Shown: in pieces, positions 23,340 through 35,624 of the stretch | Numbering within the stretch: the stretch's first letter is position 1 | Layout of the letters: every line of letters begins with the position of its first letter | NCBI GenBank assembly: GCA_030062745.1 | Contig: CP099851.1 | Location: 9,860,393 to 9,924,392, forward strand | Length of the DNA: 64,000 nt | Direction of reading: 5' to 3' | Source: Capitulum mitella | Taxonomy: Eukaryota > Arthropoda > Thecostraca > Pollicipedomorpha > Pollicipedidae | Notes under the pieces: model-generated | The model's input: only the letters and a program-made list of their open reading frames with translations | What the model was told of the DNA's origin: nothing | Database searches by the model: none | Translations under genes and position numbers: made by a program

Positions 23340-23860
23340 TCATGTGCGCGTGTCGATCGGTCATAGATGAAACGTTTTTGAACATTACAGTTTCCTTTCT
23401 CGCCTCCTGCGCCTCGCTAGAAAATACGCCTTGATATCCACTAGAAACATGGCAGTTTCAATCAAGTAAATCAAGTTTAAATCAAGTAAATCAAGTAAAT
23501 CCACTGTCTTTTCTCAACAACGAGGCCAACAAGTCCTCTTCCTTTCCAGTCAGCGGCCATGTGGTCGATGTTAAATTTCGAAAATTTCGTGAGTCAGATG
23601 ACCCTCCCCCGCCTCCCGTGTCCCTGCTCGAAAACGAGGACACAGCTGGTAACTGAAACATAGGCGACCAATTGGTCATAGATGAAACGTTTTCGAACAT
23701 TCCAGCTTCCTTTCTCACCTTCCACGCCTTGCTATCATTCATTATAAATACAGAATGTTATATAAAATGCACTGTGTTTCCTCAACGATGCGCCAATATG
23801 TAGTTTTTCGTTCCAGTCAGCGGCCGTGTGGTCAATGTTAAATATTAAAAATTGGGGTGG
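23340..23860 (+). repeat. Two-copy tandem repeat
   Basis: GGTCATAGATGAAACGTTTT recurs at 23359 and 23674, and TTCCAGTCAGCGGCC-TGTGGTC recurs at about 23545 and 23812. Spacing differs (315 versus about 266 bases), so the second unit carries a deletion. The units join through a short ATCAAGTAAATCAAGT array at 23460-23500. Confidence 0.8.
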
Positions 23861-24640
23861 AGATGCCCCCCTGCGTGCCTGCACGGGAGCAACGATAGAG
23901 TTGGTGACGGGAACCTAAACCAAACTGACTCAGAGGGGCTAGATCGCAATGAACTTGCGACTGGAAAACAAGCCGCTCGGTATAACAGCGCTGCGGTCAC
24001 GTTCGATTCCAACCCGCAGCAGCACGGCGTCAGCATCTGCCATTCCAAGGAACAAATAGCGGTCCGCACCTGGGCTGCGACAGGGGTGCGCGAGACACGG
24101 CCGACCGGCTCATCTGTCTCCACCGCCGGTGCCCGCTCTGACAAAGGCACCCCGGCTCGTGTTCATTGTCGCTGAGCGCCGGCCACCGCGGGGGTCGGTG
24201 ACAGAGGGAGGCCACCCGACCGCCGGGGTCATAGCCCCGTCCGCCCCTCCCCTGCTGCCGTCTGCAACTGCCGGCCTCACCTGCCGCTATTCTGGACCCC
24301 TTTGAAGGCCGGGCAGACCCGGTGCGCCGGCGGCCGGCGGCCTTCGGTTCCAGGTACTGTTGACGCGCGCCCGCGCCCGGCCAGCTGGCCTGTTGACGCA
24401 GCCGAGGCGCAGGTGCCAGGTGCCGGGCCGACCACAAACAGGCACGCACCTGCCGGCTGGCCGGCCGCCAATGTCAAGGACAGGGCCGACTGGGCACTTC
24501 CGCACCGTACCGGGGGAGCCCCACTCTGCGCAGCTGATACAACGACGACCGGGCTGAGGTAAATACCACACCGACACAGATCCGCCCTCTGTAGCAGTCG
24601 GGAACATCGCGAGTACTCTGGGATTCCGAACCCGACCTTT
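23861..24640. other. GC-rich patch, no assignable gene
   Basis: A CpG-rich island of about 0.7 kb with long overlapping frames on both strands (107 codons plus, 139 and 120 codons minus). All translations are Arg/Pro/Gly/Ala-rich and none has motifs. It could include a promoter or 5' exon, but I see no TATA-initiator pair in register. Confidence 0.35.
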
Positions 24641-24909
24641 TACAAACAAAAACGTTTCGTGTGCTACGGAATGTCCTTGAAGATGTAAGGATGATATTAT
24701 TACTTCTTAGATTATCGTGCTTGTCAGAGGTATTTTGTATGTAAACTACGTTTCAGCCGGTATAATCTTGAACCGTCGTCAGGTGGCGTGACTGCTTGGT
24801 CCTGAGAAGGGCCCATTCGGAGATGGTTAGTTACCATACCATGACCGCCATACCACGACATGGTCTACCACGAAGCGACTTAAACAGCTGTATCTCATTC
24901 TTGTGGCAT

Positions 24910-25990
24910 GCCATTCTCAGCGTGGTCAACAGTAGTCTACCGGTACGTGCCCGACGCCTAGGAACTGTCCTGTAAAGTCCGTGTTAAGTGCAGTGGCCCG
25001 CTGTCTGAATTTGTAAACTTTAGACCGATCTGTGTAGCGTCGGCCATTTCCAGAACCGTGCAGGGTATTGTACACGAACAACTGCATGCTTTTTCTTGGC
25101 AATCACCTGTTCCCTTCCTCACAACCTAGGTCCCGACAGCTCTAATCTCTGCGAGTGATGCCGGGCTGCAAGCGATGGACAAATGTGACATTGCCCTTCT
25201 GGTACTGTTAGACGTGTCGAAGTGCTTTGATGCCGTTCAGTACGTTAAACACAATGAAAAGCGTTTGCTGTACGGCATTATCGCCCATTGGTTTGAAAGT
25301 TATCTCGACAACCAGGTAAACGTCTGCGCTAACTGCAATATCTGACGACTTCTGACGTGTCGTTCACTGGCAAATCCCATATGGTTGTTTGCCAGGGCAG
25401 TGCTCTGGAATCACTCCTCTATAAAATATTTTCCATTGATCTTAGTCTTCACATGAGCGATGGCGACTGGAAACGAACAACATAAACTCGGTAAGCTCGT
25501 CGCAAAGTGGAGATGCGATGCGATGCGGCTTAATGAAAGCAAACGTCACTGATCGCGTTTGGTACCCAGAAAATGTTTCGTCATATGTCCCCATTTCCAT
25601 CCGCATTACAGACAACATCATTTCGGAACGCAGCACTGCGCGCAGCCTCCGAGTTACCTTTGACCGTTCGATGGCCTGCGGCTCTCACATCTCCAGTGCC
25701 AAAGGTCAAACATCCCGCTGTCGCGGCTTACTGGCTGCTTTGAGGAATGCCAGATGGAATTTCCCTGATGAATTAATAATGACAGTGGTGGACAGCTCGT
25801 TGGTAGCCGTAGCTCGATAACGCATCTCTGTCCATGTCAGCGCAAACGGCCCCAGCATGAAATAAATACGAGCCATTCTCATTTTATGTGCTGGCGTGAT
25901 GTCCGGACAACGTAAATATGATGTCCGGATATCATAACAATACACGTTTTTTTAATTTTCCAACAAACCATCGGCATAATTCTGGCCCAA
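24910..25990 (+). pseudogene. Non-LTR retrotransposon reverse transcriptase, dead copy
   Basis: In shifting plus-strand frames the translation follows a non-LTR (CR1/Jockey/I-type) reverse transcriptase. At 25010-25100 it reads FRPICVASAISRTVQ, the conserved RPIS-VA-S box. At 25193-25290 it reads LLVLLDVSKCFDAVQ (catalytic motif A, Asp near 25211) followed by LLYGI and WFESYL. At about 25383 it reads VVCQGSAL, the Q-G-S/P-L motif. The 25518-25820 frame carries the post-catalytic ARSLRVTFDRSM...CRGLLAALRNAR...DELIMTVVDS region, continuing as VSANGPSM after a stop near 25818. The YADD box that should follow the LSLHM region near 25450 is deleted, and there are several frameshifts and stops, so it cannot be active. 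The 5' part and endonuclease domain are not visible. Confidence 0.85.
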
Positions 25991-27869
25991 CGTAGAGACC
26001 ACTCTACGATGGACACGCCTGTCGTGTGGCACACTTTCATCTGTTCCACAGATGGTTGGAAAGCGCTGCTTTGTTCACCTAATGACGAACCAATACAACC
26101 GTCTACCCCCGTACCTAAAGATCCTAGCTACTTCTGATTTTGTCACCGCCTTGTCCAAAGAAATGCTGTCGACAATTGTTACCTCAGCGAGTAACAGTAA
26201 TGCGAAAGAAACATTGTGAAGCACGCGGATGATGCATGCCCTTCTCCCCCCCCCCCACTCTGTAATAGCCATACTTGTCCTCCGCCGTGGAGCAGTGTGC
26301 CTGAAATTTTGGAAAGTGTCGGGATTATAAACTCAATACATATGTGGCACAGGAACCAAAAAACACCAGCATATTACGTAGCATGGTTCATGGGCCCTTC
26401 TCAAGATCAACCAGCCATGCCGCCTGACGTCAGCTGGAGAGCATACGGGCTGAACGTAGTATACATAAAAAGATACTGACAAGCACGATGGTCTGAGAGA
26501 ACTTGACATTACGTTTCCTTCAAGTGCACATGCATGTCTGATGCCAACCGTTCGCAGATCCGGCTAAATGCTGAACCTCGGCTACATCAAGAAAATTTGC
26601 CCGTGTTCGCAGGGTCAGCTCTGGGAGTCTGGAAAAGGTAAGGCACTTATACTGTCATGGCGAAATCGAGTGATGGAGTGACGGTGGCAAATGCCACGGA
26701 CATGTATCGCATCCGGACTTTGTATTCCACGCCTAAGACATGAGACGACGGTAATAGCCAGCAGAGCTACGAATGTTTCACCGAAGCTTACGTTTTGTAG
26801 GATAAGGATTGGCTGGCATGGTACTCACTGCTGGATGTACAGAAAACAAGTAACATGCCACAAGACTGGGCTGTGGATTCGACCTGCCGTACATGCTGAA
26901 GTGCTGGCATTCAGCCCCGCTGATGGACAAGATTAGGACAAGCAACCAAGCAGGCATTTCATTTAGCAAATAAGCCCAAATACGTGATTAATTTACGGGC
27001 CGCTCTCATTCGCTTACCACTGCGGGGAAAAGCAGATCCGGTGTGACGACGAAGAGAAATTCAGATCATGTTCTCCCATCAATCTTCTCCTTTCTCCCAT
27101 CCCTGTTTTCTCTCCCAACCACCATCCATACGGTCCAATGGCAGGTAAAAATTGACACATTCTCACACTTCAAAGAAAATGTAAGCAGCTTATATTAGCG
27201 AAATTTCGTTTTAGAACACGCCTTAGCGCAAAAACAAGGGGAATCTGGAGCTCTTTTGTCTTGTTGGTGAGACTTTTTGGACACTGCCCTCTTGAAGCGA
27301 GTACCTGGCTCCTCAGACAGACCACTTGGATCTGACAATGATCAGATGCTATACTAACTTTGCACAAACCACACCAGATGCCATGTTAACAGTCTCTGCA
27401 ATGGCAGTTGCGTCCAATATTCTCCAAGATGAGCACACTGCAACCTGACTTTCCTTTGGCACTAAAATAATACATGCGAATGCATTGTTACCTTTACCTT
27501 CGTTCTGGACCCAGTCATTAAAACTACACCCATGTCGTCTGGCCTCAACAAGTTCTGCTTTGGCACCGAAAGAGAGGCTCGTGAAGGCGCTCCCCTCCTC
27601 CAGTATGTAATCGACCCTGTTTGGTGCTAAGCCCTCTGCCGGTTATAATGGGCCGGCTATACCGATTATAGCCCCCTGATATGTATATCTGAATTGCTGC
27701 TTCAGCTGCGTCTCCATAGTGGTAGGTTGGTAAGTTGGTGGCGGTCAGCATGAAAGCAAGCACGAATGCCTTGATATTATAATCAATGAACGATTTCCGA
27801 CCTATGGATATATATAACGGACGATATGTATTAACGTTAACATATCTAATCTATGTATGGTAACTAATA
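25991..27869. other. Intergenic, nothing recognised
   Basis: No gene recognised. The first 100-150 bases may be the decayed 3' end of the upstream retrotransposon. A C-run at about 26246-26255 and short AT tracts are the only other structure. Confidence 0.4.
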
Positions 27870-27928
27870 TAAATTATACGTACACATGTAAGTAATATAT
27901 ATGTATATATATACATGTACATATATAT

Positions 27929-27967
<39 letters not shown>
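27870..27967. repeat. Compound TA/TACATA microsatellite
   Basis: TATATGTATATATATACATGTACAT grades into a pure TA run at about 27940-27966. Confidence 0.95.
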
Positions 27968-27970
<3 letters not shown>

Positions 27971-29009
27971 GTGCATCACGGATTAACACTAGCACAGTTT
28001 CATACTTTTAAAATAATGCTTCATGACCCCAAAAGGTATGGTTTTAGCATACATGCAGGAAATACATATGAGGCTTTCCTCACCAGGGTCACGTGACGGG
28101 AGCAAAAGCCCGGCAGGAAAGTCACGTGCAGGATATGGCAGTGGCCACCTAAGGAACGCTGTAGAAACCTAGAAATGTGAATAGAAGTAGAAATATGGAG
28201 GCTAGGTCAGGCAAATAATAAAGCTACCAGTTACCTTCACCTACCTATCATGTTAAAGGGAGTAGTTCATATTGGTGGGAATCCAGCATATTGAAATGGC
28301 TAAATAGAGTGCGTTAAGAACAACTGATATATGTTTATCTCACACAAATTGGTAAATGTGGAAATTTTGGTGAAGAAGGTATTCAACAACAGGACGTCGT
28401 TTTTTGGAGTGAACTCAAACGCACAATGACGTGACGTCAAGACTCCAGGATTCATGGTGAACCAAACAAAGGCAAGCAATAACCTGCAATGACAATTCGT
28501 GTTACATCATACTCTCAATGGCATCCGCACTACACTGACATCTGCACACATACTGACAAATACTCACGAAAAGCGGTCCCCGTAGCATCACACACGCAAT
28601 ATTTCAGCCGCATGGTTCTGGACTCAGGCCTGCATTACGCGCACGAGTGGCAACTGCTCGCGACCGCAACGAAGTCAACGCTCTTATCCGAGGTTAACCA
28701 AGGTTGGCCGACGCTGTCAGCAACACTCGGCCATTTGTATTATGACGTCACAGGACACCTACCACTCCCCAAAATCTGGCATCCCGAATCCCCCAAATTC
28801 TCCTGGAAATTTTTCACGTGATGTGTTCTAACACCGCCGAGGAAAGTCCCTCAAATTCCCCTCAAAACTGTTCACATAATGTGTTATAGCGCCTTAAAGG
28901 AATAATTTTATGGCAAACGAACTTTGCACCGAATGATTTCTACATCCAAGCTATGATCCTGCTATCTCAGTGCAAAACCCCAAAACAAAGGTAAACGGTT
29001 TCCTTTCAT
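27968..29009. other. Intergenic, nothing recognised
   Basis: No gene recognised; a 110-codon plus-strand frame (28489-28821) has no domain-like features. A local duplicated phrase (TCACGTGATGTGTTCTAACACCGCC and a variant about 65 bases later) lies at 28815-28895. Confidence 0.4.
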
Positions 29010-29735
29010 CCCTGCCGAGCCGGCATCTGGATCAACCGTCGTCGGGCTGAGGTAGGGGGTTTATGAGAACCCTCGCCCAAGATCTCGGGAACTATAAGTC
29101 GCACAGAAAATAAAAAAGTGCTGTTTGAAAGGCATTCGTGCAAATAGAAGAAAGTACACATACTTAGTCTAGTCAGATCAATATGGAGGTCACCAGAGGT
29201 CGTCTTAGTTGAAATCACTTGTTGACCTTCTGACGGAAAATTGTGATAATCAAGTCATTTGCGTGTCTCCAAAGAAGTTATACGTAAAATGAAGGTCTGA
29301 TTTGTCTACCGGATGTTGTAAAAGAGCACTCGGGGTCAAACGTGAGCATTTCTGACGAGGCTGAAAAAGAAGGCATAATTCTTGTTTTTCTAATGACATG
29401 AGCCGCGTTTTCCCATCCCAAATGACTACGTTTGGCTGAATCACCCCGCAGATGAGTTTAGGACGCATATCAAATCTGCGATTATCATATTATGGTCAAA
29501 CAAGGTCGATATGGCCTAGCATGTCAGTGATGCTCGGTATTAAACTCGTAGATCATGCTGATACGCAAGACAAGCCACGGTCATTACGCATTGTAAAAGC
29601 ACCGACAATAAGGCGAACAAGGACCCTTCAAGGTAATGATTTCATTTGCGTTACGTGTAATAAGGTTCAATATTCGGTCAACCAAAATTTGAAAGAGATC
29701 GGAGCAGCCATTCCGGAGTACTTTGAGAAATAGCA
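29010..29735 (+). mobile_element. Family A element, left part
   Basis: The left end carries GGGGGTTTATGAGAACCCTCGCCCAAGATCTCGGGAA, matching the terminal inverted repeat of the copy at 31033. This is followed by the GTCACCAGAGGTCGTCTTAG, ATAATCAAGTCATTTGCGTG and AAGAAGTTATACGTAAAATGAAGG blocks and the ATATTATGGTCAAACAAGG block at 29488. The right half is lost. A GCGAGGG-TTAA string at 29771-29781 is the complement of the TTAA-CCCTCGC end seen at 10222 and may mark a nested piggyBac-like end. Confidence 0.65.
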
Positions 29736-29781
29736 TTAGGGGCGGGGTGCACCAACCCTTCCGTGCACCTGCGAGGGTTAA

Positions 29782-31032
29782 AAGGGCGCCCCCGAACGTG
29801 AAAATGCGTCTCTCATTTCTGAGGATCTGGAAGTCAGTGTGTGTAGCCGAATGTATTACAACCCTCAAAGAGCAGGAGTCTTAAAATGCGCTATTGGTAG
29901 GTTTTGAGTATTTTCGTCCCATCCCATGTTAAAAAGCTAGAAAAGAAAAAAATGGACACGAGCGAGGAGCTTAACCGAGTGTTCTCGTCCTGTTCCTACG
30001 TCGGTGCCTCGTCATCCCTGTTCCTACGCCTCCTCCCCTCTTGCTACGATTCCCGTTGTCCTACTGCTCCCCTTCGCTGCGCGTTCTCCCTGCGTGTGTG
30101 CGCAGCGCGACAGGCCGGCGGCCGGCAGTCTGGCAGTGTGTACGCCCGAGAGGTGTTTCTCCTCTGAACAGGGCCTCTGTGACAGAGTGCAGCCGCCGCG
30201 TCTGGAGCACGGTTTCCCAACCGCTCAAACGGACGCCCGCTGGCTATTCGCCGAATCGGCAATGTCAACAGGACCAACAATGGCGGCCGTCCGAACGAAA
30301 TGGGGCCATGTCTGGGTGCGTAGGTGTCAGTGCGTAACAAATTTTTCTGTAGCCTCCACACAGCATGAGTGTTTAAAGAGAGGCTTGCGAGACAAAAATG
30401 CAAGCTTTGCTGAAAATACAAAGAGGCAGAGTGCTCAGCTGGCGTTCCTTCTTCCTCATAGGACACGGAGCTGCTTTTCCTATATGTTTTACGCTCACTG
30501 GTTTTTGCCATTAGGCAGTACTGTAAGACTTTAGGCAATATTAGACAATACTGTAAGGATTGGCCAGTGCAGTCGCAGCTCCGTCACACCATATTTTGGT
30601 TCGTTATCGCCATGGCAGCAGTGGTCGGAGCTGAAGTTTGAATACTCTGAGTGGTCTGTTTCGTGCTGACCCAATCGTGGCCCAGTTTATTTTTTGCGTC
30701 TGTCGACATTCCCAAGATGACTCAATATCTATTTGAATACTGCTATCGGGGCTGTTTAAACAAAATGGCTATTTTAAACATGGTCGCGCGCGGTTGGTGA
30801 ATAATTTAAAGTTTAAACCGACCGCAAACGCATACCACTTGACCAAAGTTTTAGCGATCATGGCTGTGATAATCACGTACTTGAAACGTCTCGCGGAAAA
30901 CCACTAAGGCAGGACGCAAGATCACCAAGGCAAGCAATGGCGAGATCATTAGGCCATTTTGAAATAGACCATATTTGTGGGGTGACTGCCAGCAGAGCTA
31001 TAACCATTGCCGGGCCGGCCTCCGGATCCATC
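29782..31032. other. GC-rich patch at 29980-30300, no assignable gene
   Basis: The GC-rich segment gives a 176-codon plus frame (30004-30534) and a 164-codon minus frame (30044-30538). Neither has motifs, and the plus frame contains a Cys-rich low-complexity translation. The remainder is featureless. Confidence 0.35.
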
Positions 31033-32578
31033 TTTGCTGGGCCGCGGGATCATGAGAGCCCTCCCAAGACCTCGAGAAGTTTAAGCCCCACAAAAAGTGA
31101 AAACAGCGTTAGAAAGCCTTTGTCAAAACTAAAAGAATGCACATTTATCCAAATAAAGTTAATATTTAGGTCGCCAGTGGTCATCTTAGCTGAATTATTT
31201 TGTCAACATTTTGGGCGGAAAACTTTGATAACCAGGGTTTCTGCATGGCTCAAAAGGGGCTAAACAGTAAAAAGATGGCTTGATTTGTCTATCTAGAGCA
31301 GTGAAGGGCATATGGGGATAAATGGGACCATTTCAAAGAAAACGGAAAATAAAGGCAAAAAATCGCCCGTTTGAAAGGGCAGAAGTCTCGTTTTCCCAAA
31401 TGTGCACGCGTGTGTCTTGGCTGGAATACGCTGCAGATGTTTCTGGCACACGTATGAAGTCAGCAGCTAACCTATTACAGTCCAACAAGGACAACCTAAG
31501 TCACCGTACTGACTCCAAAACCTCGGGCGTTTCTCTCGTATCATCTGTCACATTGGTGTCTGTTGAATTGTCTGCCGCATTATCATTGGTCAAACACGGT
31601 ACAGCATAAAATTTCATGACATCGGATCATGTCATATCCCTTCTAGAGCCCGCACCCCAAAGCATTTTGCACGTAAATCACACAGATTCCGGGGGGCGGC
31701 ACGACCGCAATGTAAAAACCTAATTTCTTTCAGGAAGTTATTTTCGCAATATCGAGAGTTTTTATTTTGGCGACCAAAATTACGAGCACTGGGTCAGAAC
31801 AAATTGTAGAGGAGAAAGACATGGGTATGGTTATTATCATTTGTTGTCATGCAAAGCCTGTTCGCATTGAAAACAAACATATTGCAAAAGGTTAAAGCAG
31901 ATCAGCCTGGGTGGAACAGAATTAGGTCACCCTTGGCAAGTAAGCTCTTATCATAAATTATTGCTTTCAAAGCACATTGGTGAGTACCAGTATATACTTC
32001 CAATGCGTACTACCAACGAAAATTTCAAACACTGTAAACCTAAGAACTGTACTCGGTTGCGGGTCAGAAAATTCGGTATGAAACGTGGCCTGACCCTAGG
32101 CCACAGGTGAAGGGGTGCAGTTACGTGTGCGAATATCCTCAGAAGCACGACGGTGTCTATCCAAGCTTCAAAACCACCGAACTAATCCCACAATATCAAA
32201 AGCAAACGTAAAATAGAGCAAATGTTCAGCTGACCTAAGGTTAACGAACTGGAAATCCCCGAGGAATTAGAGATAGCAGGATTGTTTCAATTCTCATGTT
32301 CCATCGTTATGCCAGGTTTTGTGTCAATCGATACATTTCGCAAAATGCTTTGCAAGTTTCATTTTTACTGAACAAGGTCGTACTTCAAATGACCTAGGCC
32401 AATGATCTGAGTTGACCATGAGTTTGAAACTACACAAAAGGCCTAAAACTGATGTATCAAAAGCTATTCAAAATTTCATATTTTTGCGGCTTTTTGTTTT
32501 GTTTCCTTTCCTTTTTCGTTCTTTTGTTAACCCCACAAAGTCGTGAGGAGTTCTCATGAGCCCCCGACCCGGCAGAGG
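31033..32578 (+). mobile_element. Family A element, near full length with both ends
   Basis: This is the reference copy of the family in this window. The left end TTTGCTGGGCCGCGGGATCATGAGAGCCCTCCC (31033 onward) and the right end, whose complement reads CCTCTGCCGGGTCGGGGGCTCATGAGAA (to 32578), are imperfect inverted repeats of about 30 bp centred on a TCATGA core. TTAA follows the right end (32579-32582), hinting at piggyBac-type insertion, but no TTAA is seen on the left. It is about 1.55 kb long with no long frame, so non-autonomous. The interior contains many TGACC half-sites. Confidence 0.8.
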
Positions 32579-32582
32579 TTAA

Positions 32583-34199
32583 ATCTGACATTAAAGGTAC
32601 CCAGTATTTTGTATCTATGCGTCCCATGTCGTTTTCTTATAATGGAGTTAACATCTTTCTTCTGAGCAGAAAAAAGGGCCATGTTTTCGTCCAAACTTGC
32701 TGAAGTGGGCAACGTTATGATCAGAAGATCGGAATCCATGCTAAACCAAGCTTGTTGTTTGGGCCAGCCCCGCGTATCTGACAGACGTGGCCGTCATTTT
32801 CCACCATAGGCCCCCTTTCTCGGTAAGGCACGTTGGCATTGCATATTACGAGCCGTTTCGTACAAGATCTAGAGATCTGGAGGTTTTTGGGGGCGCGACG
32901 ACCGCCGCCTTGTAAATGAAAATCAGTGCGCTTCAGCAAGTGATGTTACGTAAGAACTATCGAAGTACATGGCAGGAAGATTCCATCACAGGAATGTTCA
33001 ACTCATACCGTCTGTAGTGACGTTCTCAAAGTGATCGTGAGGGTAACGACAATGATGATGACGACAAGATGGCAGATGGCAGATGGTGTCTGGCAGATGT
33101 TTGGCGAATGTTTGGTGTTGCAGATTTGGCAGCGTCTAGCTCATACTTCGATGTTCGGATGCCGATGATAAATTAGGCCTTTAGTGGAAAAAGCAGCGGA
33201 AGCGCTCCACGGTACATCTCACTAGTCTGACTAGCTGACTTTATCGAATATGAGTAGATGGCTATGGCTAATCTGACTAGTTGAACAATGTGGCAGGAAA
33301 TAGTAACAACTGAACACTAAAAGTTATCAGTACAGTGCAAATACTACAGTTGTTTTATACGTAAGTCACAAGTTTTGAGCGAAATTCACTGGCAGAGTTT
33401 TAAAAAACATCCACGTCTGGGCATTTGAATAAAAACTCACTAGCGTATTTTGGAATCCTTACAAACAAGCCTGTCTTGGTGGTCTCCATCCTTGCGTTAA
33501 GACACAGACATCACACCTGTAGCTCGCTCAATATACCTGTTTGTTCTGGCTGCAGCGTGCAGGGGAAGCACTCCAGAAGCACTGGTGAGTCTGTTTGACC
33601 TTTGTACACCTTGCGTGCGAAAAAAAACATCGTACTGACTGGCTCCTCTGTTTCGTCCATCTTTGACTCCTATGCGCAGCCTACAACTTCCGGCCCCACT
33701 AGGCCCGGCCCCACGCTACGCTTTGCACCCCGGGCTGCTGTTTGTGCTTCATAGTACGCATGGCGAATATGCGACTATTTGCACTGCTGTTCTTATGACC
33801 AGTGGCCGTGTTTGGTGTCGGTCGGCGACATCCGAGGCGCTGATCGTCCCCTGCCCCTTGCAGGCCGCCCGGCCGCCCGGCCGACAGCCCCCTCCCCCTT
33901 CCCCGGCGTGCAGCGACACACTGCCCTCCCCGGTCTGTCACACATCACCCCGGCTATTTCAACCCAAACAGTGGCCGTCATACCGCTAACCGTGTCCAGA
34001 GAGCGGGTCAAGGCTGCGGGCCGGGGAACATGTGGGCCACGGGCACTGGGTCAGCCGTAACTGGGTCAGGTTCGGGCGTCTCTCCGCTCCAACCCGAGAC
34101 CGGGTGTCGTGGCAGGCGCCGACGTTTGTAAACAGTCACCGACCGGCGCACGGCCGCAGATGTGGTGGCCAGCTATGGCTCTCGCCCACAGCCGGCGGC
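32583..34199. other. Intergenic with GC-rich patch, no assignable gene
   Basis: A GC-rich, C-tract-rich segment at about 33660-34200 gives a 108-codon plus frame and an 80-codon minus frame without motifs. A short GGCAGATG repeat lies at 33068-33110. No gene recognised. Confidence 0.35.
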
Positions 34200-34460
34200 C
34201 AGTATGGGTCACAGGCAGCGAACAGTGATTGGTCACGCAGAGGATTGCTGTGAAGTATAGCAAAGGCGACTGGTCACACAAGAGGTTCAGTGATGCCTTT
34301 ACTGCTACATCGGAAGCCAGTGACATGTCACACACGGGGGAAGCTGTAGATTGCACCGAGGATTCACAGGCGTACTTAACAGAACAGACAGTGAGGCGTC
34401 ACACAAAGTGATGAAATAATGGTCACGCAATGACGCATTTGATGGGTCACGCATAGAGCC
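34200..34460 (+). repeat. Cluster of GGTCACRCA-type motifs
   Basis: The nonamer GGTCAC(G/A)CA or a one-base variant occurs near 34206, 34231, 34272, 34326, 34397, 34421 and 34445. That is about seven times in 250 bases, on the same strand and without a fixed period. The sequences between them do not align, so it is not a simple tandem repeat. Confidence 0.6.
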
Positions 34461-35039
34461 CAGTGACAGGTCTAACGAGGCGTGCAGCGATGTGCCATGC
34501 TATTCCGGTGTCCGTTGTGGGCTGGCGATGACGTGGGTACGGCACGGATGCTGTCACAACGTCCCAGGTATCGGATTTCGCAAGACGCGGATGCATTATT
34601 CGACAAGGAAGGGCTCAGGCCGGACGAGGAAGTGCCAGAAGTGCGGAGCAGTTTTGCAGATGGTAACCATGTCGAACGTGAACTCGATGGACGTGAGCCG
34701 CGTCACGGTGTCGGACGTTACCGTCATTGTTTCGTCCCGACAGAAGCCGTGCCTGAGCTGCACTGCTTGTGCACTGCACGTCATAATAGTTCTGGGGAAG
34801 TGCGCCACCGTGACGAACGTTTCTGGCCTATCGTGTAATTTTCGTTCTTTTGGCACTCTCCAGTTTTCTTCCAGGCATAACGATCTATCATCACTATAGT
34901 CTCTGGCTACTCCTTCGTCCCAGAAGCACTAGGAACTACCGTTTTCATCCAGCTGCGATCCCATGATCACTTGTAACGCTGATATCCAATGTTTTGACCG
35001 TGCATCAGCAATAAGTGCCATTTCAGTTTGACCCACACT
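34461..35039 (+). other. Overlapping 118- and 135-codon ORFs, unknown
   Basis: Two overlapping plus-strand frames (34482-34838 and 34492-34899) cover a moderately GC-rich segment. The second contains a Cys pair (KCQKC) and a Val/Ser-rich part (VSRVTVSDVTVIVSS). The first is charged. I recognise neither, and both could be chance frames. Confidence 0.2.
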
Positions 35040-35044
35040 TTGTG

Positions 35045-35162
35045 CAAGTGGGGCTTTTCCCTGAAACCACCATTCAGTTATTTATGTGTTATGTCTTACT
35101 CTAGGTTTTCATCCCTAGAGTATGACATAACCAGAAGCCTTTGAGGATGTCATGCCACACGC
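35045..35162 (+). repeat. About 110-bp repeat with hairpin, copy 1
   Basis: It matches 36758-36862: an AACCACC start, CAGTTATTTATGTGTTATGTCTTACTCTAGG, GTATGACATAACC and AGCCTTTGAG. It has a local stem (TACTCTAGG ... CCTAGAGTA) at about 35098-35121. It may be a small MITE. Confidence 0.65.
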
Positions 35163-35563
35163 CTGTGCTTTACGTCATAGGTCATGGCGTCATGTCTTGG
35201 CGCGTGTCATATATCTCTGGAAAAGATGGTTAAACCCATAGTTTTCTAACAAAGTCTTATTATGCGGCAGATCAGTTGGCCATGCATGCTGAAAGGTGTT
35301 CATAATCCCCTTGGTTTCCCCGTTCGAGCGTGAACAGCGCGAGGCTCGACCACTGAACGGCCACATTATCGTTTCATTTTATCATGCCCTGTCTCAACAC
35401 AAAGCTTCTATCCTATCAGGATAAAAACAAAATGCAAAACAAACAACGCTAGGATAAACTAACAATCTCCAGTTTTAGTTGCACCAGCCTTATAGTTCAT
35501 CCCAGCCGTGACGTGTGTTGCACTGGTCAGGGTTGCTTAACATTACTCTCACCGTCTTCTGCA

Positions 35564-35624
35564 GCGTCTTCCCTGTAAACAGAAGACGTTGTGAAACAAA
35601 GTCTTCTGTTTACAGGGAAGACGC
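35564..35624. repeat. Perfect 24-bp hairpin with 13-nt loop
   Basis: The left arm (35564-35587, GCGTCTTCCCTGTAAACAGA...) is exactly complementary to the right arm (35601-35624), with a 13-base spacer. Either transcript strand would fold into an uninterrupted 24-bp stem. The perfection contrasts with the decay of all neighbouring repeats. Confidence 0.95.
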
